Assembly (NCBI GenBank): GCA_963744575.1
Contig: CAVUUF010000003.1
Coordinates: forward strand, 186,001-250,000
Length of the DNA stretch: 64,000 nucleotides
Direction of reading: 5' to 3'
Source of the DNA: Palsa-504 sp963744575
GTDB taxonomy: Bacteria; Actinomycetota; Actinomycetes; Streptosporangiales; Streptosporangiaceae
A program made the position numbers and the translations under genes. This document shows, piece after piece, positions 16,089-23,768 of this stretch; the stretch's first letter is position 1, and every line of letters starts with the position of its first letter. The notes beneath the pieces are model-generated. The model did not search any database. It was not told where the DNA came from and was given only the letters and a program-made list of their open reading frames with translations.

Positions 16089-17261
16089 CTAGTCACGGAA
16101 CAGGTCCAGGGCGTTGGTCCCGTCGTTCACCGCGATCATGCCGTCGGTGGTAGCGATGATGCCGAACAGGTCACCCGCGCCGTTCTTGACCAGCGTCCTG
16201 GTGGCGAGCTGGCGTCCGGCCGGGGTGATCTCCACGGCGTTGCCGTTGTTGCCGTTGACCACGATCAGGTCGCCGTTGGGCGCCGTGGTCATGCCCAGCG
16301 GGGCGTCGAGGGCGCCGCGCGCGGACAGCAGCCCGGCCGTGGCCGGCTCGGCGGTGGTCCGGGTGAGCGCCTGCGGGATGGCCGAGATCGTGTTGGTCTG
16401 CGTGTCGGCCACGTACAGCGTGCCGTTGTGGCCCAGCGCCAGGCCGGTCGGCGCGAGGACCAGCGCGGCCTTGTCGGCCTTCCACGGATAGCCGCTGCCG
16501 ACCGCCGTGGTGCTGGTCAGCGCGGGCGGCGAGCCGGCGCTGAGGGCGAAGTCGAGCCGCACCACCGTGCAGTTGCCGGTGCGCGGCGTCCTGTTGCGGG
16601 TGCTGGTGTTGCCGCCCAGGGCGTTGGAGACGAACACCTGCGCCGACGTCGCGGTCGACGACACCGTCATGTCCCAGGGGCCGACGATGTTCTTGTTCGT
16701 GATCGTCTCGGCCACGGTGCCCTGGCCGTTCAGCACGATCAGGCACCCGGCCGGGTCCAGGCCGGGCAGCGCACCGCCGGTCGTGGTGGGCAGGCTGCCG
16801 ACGATCACCCAGCCCCCGGGCAGGATGCCGAGCGCGGTGGTCAGGCCGACGCCGCCCGGGCAGCCCATGTCGGCCGGCAGCTTGCCGACGTCGGCGAACA
16901 AGGTGGTCTTCCCGTCCGGGGACACCTGGACGACGGTGGTGCCGGTGCCCTGGACGTTGGCCTTGTCGTTGAAGTTACTCACCAGGATGTCGCCGGCCGT
17001 CAGCCGGCCCGCCGAAGCCGTCACCGTGGCGACCCCGTACGGGTTCACGTCGCCCTTGGCCGGAACGGTCGAGGCGATCTGCGACCCGTTGTGAAGCCCG
17101 CTGAGAAAGGGCGTCACCGGCGCGGTGGCCGCCTTTGCCCTGGTCGGCGCCGGCGTACCCGGAGCCGATGTCGTGGTGCTTGATGTGCTGCTGCAGGCCG
17201 TGGCCACCAGGCCAAGGCTCAGCGCGCCCGTCAGAATTGCAGCAAGGTGCCTACGGCCCAC
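16089..17261 (-). CDS. Secreted beta-propeller (NHL-like) lipoprotein
   Basis: A 390-residue exported protein. The N-terminus MGRRHLAAILTGALSLGLVATACSS is read as a lipoprotein signal with the lipid Cys at residue 23, followed by a Ser/Thr/Pro linker. The rest is built of repeating four-strand units of the kind NPYGVATV, GDILVSNFND, TGLALGHNGTLYVADTQTN and LGMTTAPNGDLIVVNGNNGN, typical of six-bladed NHL/SMP-30-like propellers. Such proteins bind ligands or partners outside the membrane; no catalytic residue can be named. It has its own promoter region upstream and ends at the shared hairpin. Confidence 0.78.
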   Translation of the reverse strand: MGRRHLAAILTGALSLGLVATACSSTSSTTTSAPGTPAPTRAKAATAPVTPFLSGLHNGSQIASTVPAKGDVNPYGVATVTASAGRLTAGDILVSNFNDKANVQGTGTTVVQVSPDGKTTLFADVGKLPADMGCPGGVGLTTALGILPGGWVIVGSLPTTTGGALPGLDPAGCLIVLNGQGTVAETITNKNIVGPWDMTVSSTATSAQVFVSNALGGNTSTRNRTPRTGNCTVVRLDFALSAGSPPALTSTTAVGSGYPWKADKAALVLAPTGLALGHNGTLYVADTQTNTISAIPQALTRTTAEPATAGLLSARGALDAPLGMTTAPNGDLIVVNGNNGNAVEITPAGRQLATRTLVKNGAGDLFGIIATTDGMIAVNDGTNALDLFRD

Positions 17262-17336
17262 CGTGCTCCCCTTACCGGAGGGTCGTGCCCTCCATGGTCC
17301 CGTGTAATGCCCGCTCGAAAACGATGAGGCCCGCTC

Positions 17337-17385
17337 CCTGATACACGGCCCGCCGCGCGGCCCGGTTCAAATGGGATGTATCAGG
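17337..17385. repeat. Spaced inverted repeat in the 17.3 kb intergenic region
   Basis: CCTGATACA (17337-17345) and TGTATCAGG (17377-17385) are perfect 9-bp inverted copies 31 nt apart, with a second GC-rich stem possible inside. The whole 17262-17517 interval lies between the lipoprotein gene and a small conserved gene and has no other ORF. A further imperfect GC-rich hairpin lies at about 17414-17452. The inner GGTTCAAAT recalls a tRNA T-loop, but the closing pair is wrong and no anticodon arm can be folded. Confidence 0.4.
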
Positions 17386-17517
17386 CACGCCGCCGCGCGC
17401 TCTGATTCGGCAAGGGCGTCCTCGCGAAGCGGAGCGGGTAGCGAGGGCGCCCCAGCCAAGCCGGGCGGGACTGCCGCGCCGCCCGGCCGCGCTCCAGCGG
17501 AGTGGGGGGTGTTACCT

Positions 17518-17787
17518 ATGGGCGCCAGCGTGATGTTCCTTGACTGCCCGGCCTACATGGACAAGACCGGTTCGGTCAGATGCGGGCTTCCGGCCGAGGT
17601 GGAGGGCCGCTATCTGATGCGGTCGACCGACGGCCCGCTGGAAAGCGCGCGGATCCGGTGTCCGCGCGGCCACTGGTTCAACGGCCCGATCGAGTCCCTG
17701 ACGATGCCGGAAAACCCGGATCCGTCGGTCGAGAACCAGGCCGTCGCCCGGATCAAGGGCAAGGCCATCCGGCGTCCCGGCGGCTAG
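17518..17787 (+). CDS. Small conserved hypothetical protein
   Basis: An 89-residue protein of a type I recognise from actinomycete genomes but cannot assign a role. It has three cysteines (LDCPAYM, VRCGLPAEV, IRCPRGHWFNGP), the last as CPRGHWF, so metal binding is possible. I use the internal ATG at 17518 because the 49 codons before it are compositionally biased and lie in the hairpin region. GGGGGGTG stands a few bases upstream of the ATG. It converges on the aromatic amino acid decarboxylase gene with only 5 nt between stops. Confidence 0.65.
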   Translation: MGASVMFLDCPAYMDKTGSVRCGLPAEVEGRYLMRSTDGPLESARIRCPRGHWFNGPIESLTMPENPDPSVENQAVARIKGKAIRRPGG

Positions 17788-17792
17788 GCGTT

Positions 17793-19235
17793 TCAGCTGC
17801 TCTCGGCGGCCTGCCGCAGCAGGCACCACAGTTCCTCGACGTCATGACGCTCGGTGGTTTCGGCTCCGATCGAGACCCGGACCGACCAGGTGCCGTCCAG
17901 CAGGGACGGCGTGACCAGGGCCGCGCCCGAGGCGTTGACCGAATCCACCCAGGAAAGCGTGTGCGCGTTCAGCGCGCCGGCGTCCAGCACGGCACCGGTT
18001 TCCGCGACGGTGCCGTCGGGCTCGTGCCTGAGCACGACGGTCTGCAGCCCGACCGGGGCGAGGACACGCCAGCCGGGGGTGGACAAGACCTGCCCGGCGA
18101 GCCAGCGAGCGTTGTCCAGGTCCCGCCGCAGCCTGGCCCGGATGGCGTCGACGCCGTCGAGCCGCAGGTGGAACCACAGCTTCAGGGCGCGGAACCGGCG
18201 GCCGAGCGGGATGCCCCAGTCCTTGTACTGGGTCACCTCGCCGTCGATGGTGGAACGCAGATAGGACGGGTTGGTCGACATGACCCGGATCAGGTGGCCC
18301 GGGTCGGCGACGTACAGCAGCGAGCAGTCCAGCACGGTGCCCAGCCACTTGTGCGGGTTCCAGGTCAGTGAGTCGGCTCCTTCGACGCCGTCGACGAGCC
18401 AGCGCATCTCCGGCAGCAGCAACGCCGAGCCCGCCATCGCCGCGTCGACGTGCACCCACATCCCGTGCCGGCGAGCCAGCGGGACGATCTGGGCGAGCGG
18501 GTCCACGGCCGTGGTGCCGGTGGTGCCGACGTTGACCACGATGGCGGCCGGGCGGCGGCCGGCGGCCACGTCGGCCTCCAGCGCCACGGCCAGCGCGTCC
18601 GGGCGCAACGCGTACGTGGCCGGGTCCACGTCGACGAACCTCAGGTTGTCCCGCCCGTAGCCGGCCAGGGCCACCGCCTTCGGAATCGAGGAGTGCGCGT
18701 GCCTGGTGGTGTAGACCGTCAGCGGCGCGCTTTCGGCCTGCATCCCGCCGCGTGCCTCCGAGTAGTCCGTCGCCCGCTCGCGCGCCGCGAGCAGCGCGAC
18801 GAGGCACGCGGTGGACGCGGTGTCCTGGATGACGCCCTTCCACGACGCGGGCAGCGCCGTCAGCTCGCGCAGCCACTCGACCACGACTTCCTCGACCTCG
18901 GTCAGCGCGGGGGCGGACTGCCAGGTGATCCCGAGCGCGCCGAGCCCGGAGGTGGCCAGGTCGCCCAGCGCGGAACTGAGGGACGCGTTGGACGGGAACC
19001 AGCCGAAGTAGCGGGGATGCTGGACCTGCGTCACGCCCGGGACGACGATGCGTTCCAGGTCGGCCAGCACGCGGCTGAACGGTTCGGCCGCCTCCGGCGC
19101 CCGGCTCGGCAGCTTCCCGGCCACCTCACCGGGTCCCGCCTGAGCCTGAACCGGCAGCTGCGGAATCCGCGCCCGGTAGTCGGCGATCCAGTCGATCAGC
19201 TCATGACCCGCCGCCCGGAACTCCTCAGGCTTCAT
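17793..19235 (-). CDS. PLP-dependent group II aromatic-L-amino-acid decarboxylase
   Basis: A 480-residue decarboxylase of normal length. The N-terminus MKPEEFRAAGHELIDWIADY is the family opening; YFGWFPSNASLSSALGDL, WVHVDAAMAGSALLLPE and SLTWNPHKWLGTVLDCS with the PLP-binding Lys follow in the right order. It converts an aromatic amino acid (dopa, tryptophan, tyrosine or phenylalanine) to the amine in the cytosol; specificity is not readable. The ATG at 19235 is chosen over an upstream one that adds nine basic residues. There is no cofactor or transporter gene nearby. Confidence 0.9.
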   Translation of the reverse strand: MKPEEFRAAGHELIDWIADYRARIPQLPVQAQAGPGEVAGKLPSRAPEAAEPFSRVLADLERIVVPGVTQVQHPRYFGWFPSNASLSSALGDLATSGLGALGITWQSAPALTEVEEVVVEWLRELTALPASWKGVIQDTASTACLVALLAARERATDYSEARGGMQAESAPLTVYTTRHAHSSIPKAVALAGYGRDNLRFVDVDPATYALRPDALAVALEADVAAGRRPAAIVVNVGTTGTTAVDPLAQIVPLARRHGMWVHVDAAMAGSALLLPEMRWLVDGVEGADSLTWNPHKWLGTVLDCSLLYVADPGHLIRVMSTNPSYLRSTIDGEVTQYKDWGIPLGRRFRALKLWFHLRLDGVDAIRARLRRDLDNARWLAGQVLSTPGWRVLAPVGLQTVVLRHEPDGTVAETGAVLDAGALNAHTLSWVDSVNASGAALVTPSLLDGTWSVRVSIGAETTERHDVEELWCLLRQAAESS

Positions 19236-19362
19236 ATCGCATCGCCGCTTCCTCACGCCCACGTAGCCAGGCCCGGACCCAGCGCTCCACCCGTGCAGGT
19301 TATCGAAATGCTCCGGCCAGTACCGCGTCCGCTCACGCCCGGCACGCCCGGCACCGCGCCAG

Positions 19363-19980
19363 CTAGCCTGCCGGGGCGTCGTCGCCGTCGGCGGGGGGCC
19401 AGGTGCCGAGCTGGGGCTGCCGGTACAGCGCGTCCAGGTCGAGCTGCTGAGCGTCCTTCAGCACGACGTCCTGCTGTTCCTGCGCCTTCTCGGCCGCCTG
19501 CTTGGCCAGTTCGGACGCCAGCCCGCCGAGCTGGCGGACGCCGGTGGCGTCGATGAGCACGTGGCTGCTGGCGAAGATGACGATGCCCTCCACCCGCCGG
19601 TCCTTCTGCTCCGGCGGCGACAGGGCGGCGCCCACCTTCGCCGCCGCGGCCGGGTTGGCGGCGCGCGCGGCGAGCTTGTCGCGCTCTTCGAGCACCCAGT
19701 GGTGGAACTTCATCACCGCGCCGTGCAGCGGCAGGTCCTTCACGTTTTCGGCGCTCAGCCCGTACCGCTTGCCCTTCCCGAAGCAGCGGCCGTAGGCCAT
19801 CACGGCGGACGACCACAGCGCCAGCGGCATCAGCGGATCCCGGTCCTCCTCGGGCTTGTCCAGCTCGGTGAGCAGCCGCTTGCAGCAGTCCATGGTGAAC
19901 TGAAGGTCCTGGATGACCGACGCCTGGTCGGCGAGAACCTGCGCGGACGGCACGTCGAGGGCAACGGTCGGCATCGCCAT
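19363..19980 (-). CDS. Hypothetical protein, about 205 residues
   Basis: I do not recognise this protein. It is soluble and rich in Ala, Lys, Leu and Gln. It starts MAMPTVALDVPSAQVLADQA, has a helical core with FTMDCCKRLLTELDKPEEDRDP and GRCFGKGKRYGLS, and ends with a coiled-coil-like stretch (ELAKQAAEKAQEQQDVV) and an acidic tail. The segment VEGIVIFASSHVLIDATGVRQ may be a conserved strand-turn. An open frame extends far upstream antisense to the MpaB gene, but codon bias and composition support coding only from the ATG at 19980. Coding direction and third-position GC fit its neighbours. Confidence 0.65.
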   Translation of the reverse strand: MAMPTVALDVPSAQVLADQASVIQDLQFTMDCCKRLLTELDKPEEDRDPLMPLALWSSAVMAYGRCFGKGKRYGLSAENVKDLPLHGAVMKFHHWVLEERDKLAARAANPAAAAKVGAALSPPEQKDRRVEGIVIFASSHVLIDATGVRQLGGLASELAKQAAEKAQEQQDVVLKDAQQLDLDALYRQPQLGTWPPADGDDAPAG

Positions 19981-20039
19981 CTTCGGATCGTCCCACCGGG
20001 GACGCCGCCCGCTCGTCTCACAACGGGACAAATCCGGGA

Positions 20040-20915
20040 TCAGCCGGCCCGGGCCGCGGGCGGCGCCGAGGTGGCCCACCGGATGGCCCGGACCATGGCG
20101 TGGCCGGCCGGGCGGACCAGCACGGTCTCGGTCACCGGCAGCCGGGGCAGCCGGAGCGGCCGCCGGGCCCACCAGGGCAGCAGCGACACCGCGGCGGCGG
20201 CCAGCACCCCGTAGGGGGCGCGCGCCACCGCCGGGAGCGGGGGACTGAGCAGCAGGAACCGGGCCGCCTCGCGGGCCTGGGCGGTGGCGGTCAGCTCGGC
20301 CCGGTACTGGCCGATCCGGTCGGCCAGCTCGGCCTCGGTGCGCGGCGGGTCCGGCACGCCGAGCTCGGCGCCGATCCGGGCCATGTCGGCGACGTAACCG
20401 TCCCGTCCGGCCTGATCCAGCGGCCGCACGCCGAACCGGGCATGCGTGCGCAGGAAGCTGTCCGCCTCGGCGATGTGCACCCAGGTCAGCAGGTGCGGGT
20501 CGGAGGCGGCGTACGGCCGGCCGTCGGGCGCGGTCCCGGTGACGTGCCGGTGCACGGCGCGGACCCGGGCGATCGCGTCCCGGGCGTCGTCGGCCCGCCC
20601 GAACGTCGTGACGGCCAGGAAGTAGCTGGTCCGCTGCAGCCGTCCCCACGGGTCGCCCCGGTAGTCCGAATGCTCCGCCACGGCCGCCATCGCCAGCGGG
20701 TGCAGCGACTGGAGCAGCAGGGCCCTGATCCCGCCGATGAACATCGAGGAGTCCCCGTGCACCCGGCGGACCGGCCGGTCCTCGGTGAACCAGCGCTCGC
20801 CGGAGGCCTGGTGGATCTGCCGCCGCCGGTCCCGGCCCTGCGGCCCGGCGACCCGCTCGAAGATGGCCGCGCCGAGCCGCACGCGAAGACGATCGGCGGC
20901 ATCCACGTTTCCCAT
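20040..20915 (-). CDS. Oxygenase MpaB family protein (DUF2236)
   Basis: A 291-residue protein of the MpaB/latex-clearing-protein-like family (DUF2236). RRVHGDSSMFIGGIRALLLQ, SLHPLAMAAVAEHSDY, GDPWGRLQRTSYFLAVTTFG and HLLTWVHIAEADSFLRTHARFG are the family's conserved blocks and include the His and Arg residues expected around a heme-type cofactor. Family members catalyse oxygen-dependent cleavage of isoprenoid or similar hydrophobic substrates, but most are uncharacterised. A weak membrane-associated segment may lie near residues 230-250. It is monocistronic. Confidence 0.88.
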   Translation of the reverse strand: MGNVDAADRLRVRLGAAIFERVAGPQGRDRRRQIHQASGERWFTEDRPVRRVHGDSSMFIGGIRALLLQSLHPLAMAAVAEHSDYRGDPWGRLQRTSYFLAVTTFGRADDARDAIARVRAVHRHVTGTAPDGRPYAASDPHLLTWVHIAEADSFLRTHARFGVRPLDQAGRDGYVADMARIGAELGVPDPPRTEAELADRIGQYRAELTATAQAREAARFLLLSPPLPAVARAPYGVLAAAAVSLLPWWARRPLRLPRLPVTETVLVRPAGHAMVRAIRWATSAPPAARAG

Positions 20916-20969
20916 TATCGGTCCCGCCGGAAGCGCCGCGGCAATCGCTTGGCCGCCCGGCGCGGCGGC

Positions 20970-21132
20970 GCCTCAGCTGAGCCAGCAGCCAAGGGAGGCG
21001 TCCGCTCGGTGCCGATGTACGTCTACAAGACCACCGGCGATTCGCCGCGATGATGACGCAGTATGTCGAGCAGGGACTGCGGGAAGGCCTGTCCGGCTGG
21101 CGGGTCACCGACTGCGCGGTGAGTCTGCCGGA
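20970..21132 (+). pseudogene. Frameshifted C-terminal fragment of an EF-G-like ribosomal protection GTPase
   Basis: Two frames joined by a one-base loss at about 21041 read VRSVPMYVYKTTGD and then (F)AAMMTQYVEQGLREGLSGWRVTDCAV. The second part, with GLxGWxVTDC, is the domain IV signature of TetM/OtrA-type elongation-factor-like proteins, which free ribosomes from tetracyclines. Only about 45 of some 640 residues remain, with the GTPase domain missing, so this is a decayed relic. It abuts a second fragment from an unrelated gene at about 21132. Confidence 0.5.
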
Positions 21133-21402
21133 GGCGCGCGTTCGGTCCTCAGCCCGGCCGAGGTGGCTGCCGCGGCCGAGGCCATCGACGCGGTGCTGGC
21201 CCGGCCGGGCCCGCTGGCCCAGGTGGCCAGCGCTCCTGACGACCCAGGCGGGTTCGCCGAGGACTTCTGCCGGTGCCGGGAGATACCCCAGATCGAGCGG
21301 CTGGCCAGGCATTCCCGGGTGCCCGCCCTGGCCGCCGCCCTGATGGCCACGGCCATGGACCATCCGCTGTTCCCCGTGGTCTGGCCGGCTGTAATGGGCT
21401 GA
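21133..21402 (+). pseudogene. N-terminal fragment of a phytanoyl-CoA dioxygenase-like gene
   Basis: Reads SVLSPAEVAAAAEAIDAVLA, then DPGGFAEDFCRCREIPQIE and RLARHSRVPALAAALMAT. This is the N-terminal part of PhyH-family Fe(II)/2-oxoglutarate dioxygenases, where the metal-binding HxD...H lies further on. It stops after about 85 residues, before any metal ligand. The stop codon at 21400-21402 overlaps the ATG of the methyltransferase gene. With the EF-G-like relic it forms a two-gene scar. Confidence 0.5.
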
Positions 21403-22232
21403 TGGAGGACAAGCACCAGGTACGGCTCGGCGCCGTGCAGGAGACCCTGTTCATCCCGCTCGCCGCCCGGGCCCGCGAGACCCAGCGCAAGCACCCCGTG
21501 CTGCGCGACCCCAAGGCCGCGGAGATGGTGCGGTCGATCGACTACGACACCGCTAAGTACGGCCGGAGCGCGGGCGGCCCGTTCACCGTCCTGCGCACCG
21601 CGATCATCGACTTCTGGGTCCGCTCGTTCCTGGCCGCGCATCCCGCCGCCACGGTGGTGGAGATCGGCACCGGCCTGAACACCCGGTTCGACCGGGTCGA
21701 CAACGGCCAGGTGCACTGGTTCGACCTGGACCTGCCGGACACGATCGAGCTGCGCCGGAACTTCTTCGCCGACACGCAGCGGCGCCGGATGGTGGCCGCC
21801 TCCTTCCTGGACGAGGACTGGCTGCCGGCCGTCGCGCAGAGCCGGGGGCCGTACTTCTTCGTCGCCGACGGTGTGCTCGTCTACCTGCCGGAACAGGAGG
21901 TCATGGCGACGCTGGCCCGCATCGCGGAGCGATTCCCCCGCGCCCTGATCGCGCTGGACACCTATCCGAAGCGGACCTTCGACCAACAGCACAAGCTGGC
22001 CGCCAGGAAGGGCATGGACGCCCGGTGGGCCTGGGCCTGCGATGAGCCGCGCGCCCTGGAGCGGTTCGGCCTCGAAGTGGTGGAGTCCGCCTCGTTCACC
22101 CGGCCGCCACGGGCCATGCGCGGCCAGCTGCCGGCCAGGTACCGGTACCTGATACCGCTCGCCGATCCGCTCCTCGGCAAGGCCATGGCCATCACCTTGT
22201 TCCGAGCCAGCTCCCCGGAAGCCGCTGGTTAG
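21402..22232 (+). CDS. Class I SAM-dependent methyltransferase, leucine carboxyl methyltransferase (PPM1/TcmP) family
   Basis: A 276-residue LCM-type methyltransferase. FIPLAARARETQRKHPVLRDPKA is the family start, VVEIGTGLNTRFDRV is the SAM loop, WFDLDLPDTIELRR holds the acidic ribose contact, and FFVADGVLVYLPEQEV the post-II motif. Members methylate carboxyl or hydroxyl groups, often of polyketides. The ATG at 21402 is inside the stop of the upstream relic and has only a weak ribosome-binding site. The last 41 nt overlap the 3' end of the convergent maleylpyruvate-isomerase-like gene. No biosynthetic cluster surrounds it. Confidence 0.87.
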   Translation: MEDKHQVRLGAVQETLFIPLAARARETQRKHPVLRDPKAAEMVRSIDYDTAKYGRSAGGPFTVLRTAIIDFWVRSFLAAHPAATVVEIGTGLNTRFDRVDNGQVHWFDLDLPDTIELRRNFFADTQRRRMVAASFLDEDWLPAVAQSRGPYFFVADGVLVYLPEQEVMATLARIAERFPRALIALDTYPKRTFDQQHKLAARKGMDARWAWACDEPRALERFGLEVVESASFTRPPRAMRGQLPARYRYLIPLADPLLGKAMAITLFRASSPEAAG

Positions 22233-22824
22233 CCCGGTAAGGCGCGGGCGGTCGGACTGGTGCCAGGGGCTGGGCCGTCCGCGTGGGGGTGAGCCGGTCC
22301 TGGCGCTGGGAGCGCATCGGCTCGGCGAGTTCCATGGTGGCGAAGACGGGCGGCCAGTCGGCCGGGGTGTACCCGGCACCGAGGTCACAGTGATGCAGTT
22401 CCACCTCAGCCAGCCGACGGACCAGCAGTTCGGCGGCCGGGAACGAGGCCGAGCCGGGGATCAGCACCGGGAGCTGCCACCGCTCGTCGGGCAGCTGCCT
22501 GGTCACCGTGCGCAGGGCCATTGCCGAGTCGGCCAGGTCGTCCGCGAGTTCCCTGGGTCCCAGGCCCGCGCGGTACTCGATGTCGGCCTGCCATGCCTGC
22601 GAGCCGGCATAGGCGGACCGGTCCTGGCCGGACCGCACGCCGACCAGCAGGTGCCGCATCGCGTCGGCGCCCCGGGCCACGTGCCCGAGAACGTGCGCCC
22701 GCGTCCACCCCGGCAGCAGGGAGGCGGCCCGCAGGTCCGGTTCGGTGAGGATCCGCGCTGTACCGAGCAGCCGCTGCGTGGCCTGGTCGATCTGGTCGCT
22801 CAGCTCACGTTGTGCGGCATCCAT
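22192..22824 (-). CDS. Mycothiol-dependent maleylpyruvate isomerase family protein
   Basis: A 210-residue DinB-like protein. LLPGWTRAHVLGHVARGADAM carries the first metal-binding His (about residue 48), and RRLAEVELHHCDLG the Glu and second His, the three zinc ligands of mycothiol-dependent maleylpyruvate isomerase. That enzyme isomerises maleylpyruvate from gentisate, but the family is broad. The last 50 residues (from PMRSQRQDR on) are Arg/Pro-rich and do not look like the usual C-terminal domain, and they overlap the methyltransferase gene by 41 nt. The C-terminus may be a replaced or frameshifted remnant. Confidence 0.8.
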   Translation of the reverse strand: MDAAQRELSDQIDQATQRLLGTARILTEPDLRAASLLPGWTRAHVLGHVARGADAMRHLLVGVRSGQDRSAYAGSQAWQADIEYRAGLGPRELADDLADSAMALRTVTRQLPDERWQLPVLIPGSASFPAAELLVRRLAEVELHHCDLGAGYTPADWPPVFATMELAEPMRSQRQDRLTPTRTAQPLAPVRPPAPYRANQRLPGSWLGTR

Positions 22825-22861
22825 TAGCTCACTCTACGGAAGCCGCCGCCTCTGGGAGAAC

Positions 22862-22901
22862 TTCCCGGCACGACCGGGAAAACGCCTCTTCCGGCCGGGA
22901 A
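22862..22901. promoter_or_regulatory. Paired inverted repeats upstream of the membrane LuxR gene
   Basis: TTCCCGG (22862-22868) and CCGGGAA (22874-22880) are perfect arms with a 5-nt spacer. A second TTCC/GGAA pair with a 5-nt spacer lies at 22889-22901. Both stand 50-90 nt before the ATG of the LuxR-type gene and in the divergent region with the isomerase-like gene. Two phased copies of the same pattern suggest operator sites, perhaps for the LuxR protein itself. Confidence 0.45.
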
Positions 22902-22950
22902 CGGTGCACCGGCATCGTGGCGTCACCACCGATTCCCCTAGGAGGCAGAC

Positions 22951-23457
22951 ATGAATGATCGCAAGCTCAAGGTCCTGACGGTGCTGGCCGGCGTCCTCGC
23001 CGTAGGCGAGTTTCTCAGCGCGGTACAGATCGGGCTGGGGAAGGAGCCCTGGGGGGCCGGATTCGCCGTCATCTTCGGCGTGTTCTTCCTCATCGCCACG
23101 TGGCTGCTGCGCAGCGGCCGGGTCACCGCCGGCGCGATATTCACCGGCGTCCTGTGCCTGTTCGAGGTCATCGGGTTCCCCAGCTGGCACAAGCACGGCG
23201 CCCTGCCGTCACCCGCCCCGTCTGGCCCGGGCGCGCCCCTGACCGGGCACGACGATCTGACCGCGCGTGAGCGCGAGGTCCTCGACCTGCTCGCCGAGGG
23301 CGCGAGCAACCGGCAGATCGCCCGCGCCCTCGACCTGTCCCTCAAGACGGTGCAGAACCACGTCTCCCGCATCCTGGACAAGCTGCAGGCGGCCGACCGG
23401 ACCCAGGCCGCCCTGCGCGCCTGCCAGGCGGGACGCGGGCCTCAATCCCGGAAGTAG
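22951..23457 (+). CDS. Membrane-anchored LuxR-type transcriptional regulator
   Basis: A 168-residue protein with two or three membrane helices (about 8-30, 37-53, 58-75), a short Pro/Ser linker, and a C-terminal LuxR/GerE DNA-binding domain: LTAREREVLDLLAEGASNRQ, then IARALDLSLKTVQNHVSRIL. There is no receiver or kinase-dependent domain, so a signal would be sensed in the membrane. GGAGGC is placed 5 nt before the ATG, one of the strongest ribosome-binding sites in the window. It has its own promoter region with paired inverted repeats. Confidence 0.87.
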   Translation: MNDRKLKVLTVLAGVLAVGEFLSAVQIGLGKEPWGAGFAVIFGVFFLIATWLLRSGRVTAGAIFTGVLCLFEVIGFPSWHKHGALPSPAPSGPGAPLTGHDDLTAREREVLDLLAEGASNRQIARALDLSLKTVQNHVSRILDKLQAADRTQAALRACQAGRGPQSRK

Positions 23458-23496
23458 CCGGGTCGGCTGACCTTGCCAAGGCGGCCGTCGCCCGGA

Positions 23497-23739
23497 ATGC
23501 TGGCTGCTGTGATCGACCCAGACTCGGCGGTTCCGCCCTATGAGCAAGTCGCGAAGATGATGCGAGACGAGATCGCGCAGGGGACCATGACCGGCCGGAT
23601 CCCCTCGGTGCACACGATCGCCGAGCACCACCACGTCTCGCACCGCGTGGCCGCCCGGGCCCTGGAGGTACTTGAGGGCGAAGGCATGATCGCCAAGGTG
23701 CCCGGCGAGGGACACGTCGTACGCCATCCCCGCGGCTAG
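23497..23739 (+). CDS. Minimal GntR-type winged-helix protein without effector domain
   Basis: About 80 residues, essentially a GntR winged helix: PPYEQVAKMMRDEIAQGTMT, then IPSVHTIAEHHHVSHRVAAR and ALEVLEGEGMIAKVPGEGHVV. There is no UTRA, FCD or other ligand domain, as in several short YtrA-like or orphan GntR proteins of actinomycetes. The ATG at 23497 is used; an upstream TTG would add eight residues. No strong ribosome-binding site is visible. It converges on the LacI fusion with a 29-nt gap. Target unknown. Confidence 0.75.
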   Translation: MLAAVIDPDSAVPPYEQVAKMMRDEIAQGTMTGRIPSVHTIAEHHHVSHRVAARALEVLEGEGMIAKVPGEGHVVRHPRG

Positions 23740-23768
23740 AGCCGCGCCTCGCACCCTCATCCCCATGA

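Noticed and set aside
17337..17395. tRNA-like sequence (GGTTCAAAT)
   Set aside because: The base after the loop is G, not the required C, no anticodon or D arm can be formed, and the acceptor stem length is wrong.
19981..21363. N-terminal extension of the 19.4-20 kb hypothetical protein to 666 residues
   Set aside because: The extension lies antisense to the MpaB gene and is Arg/Gly/Pro-rich; the ATG at 19980 starts the protein-like part.
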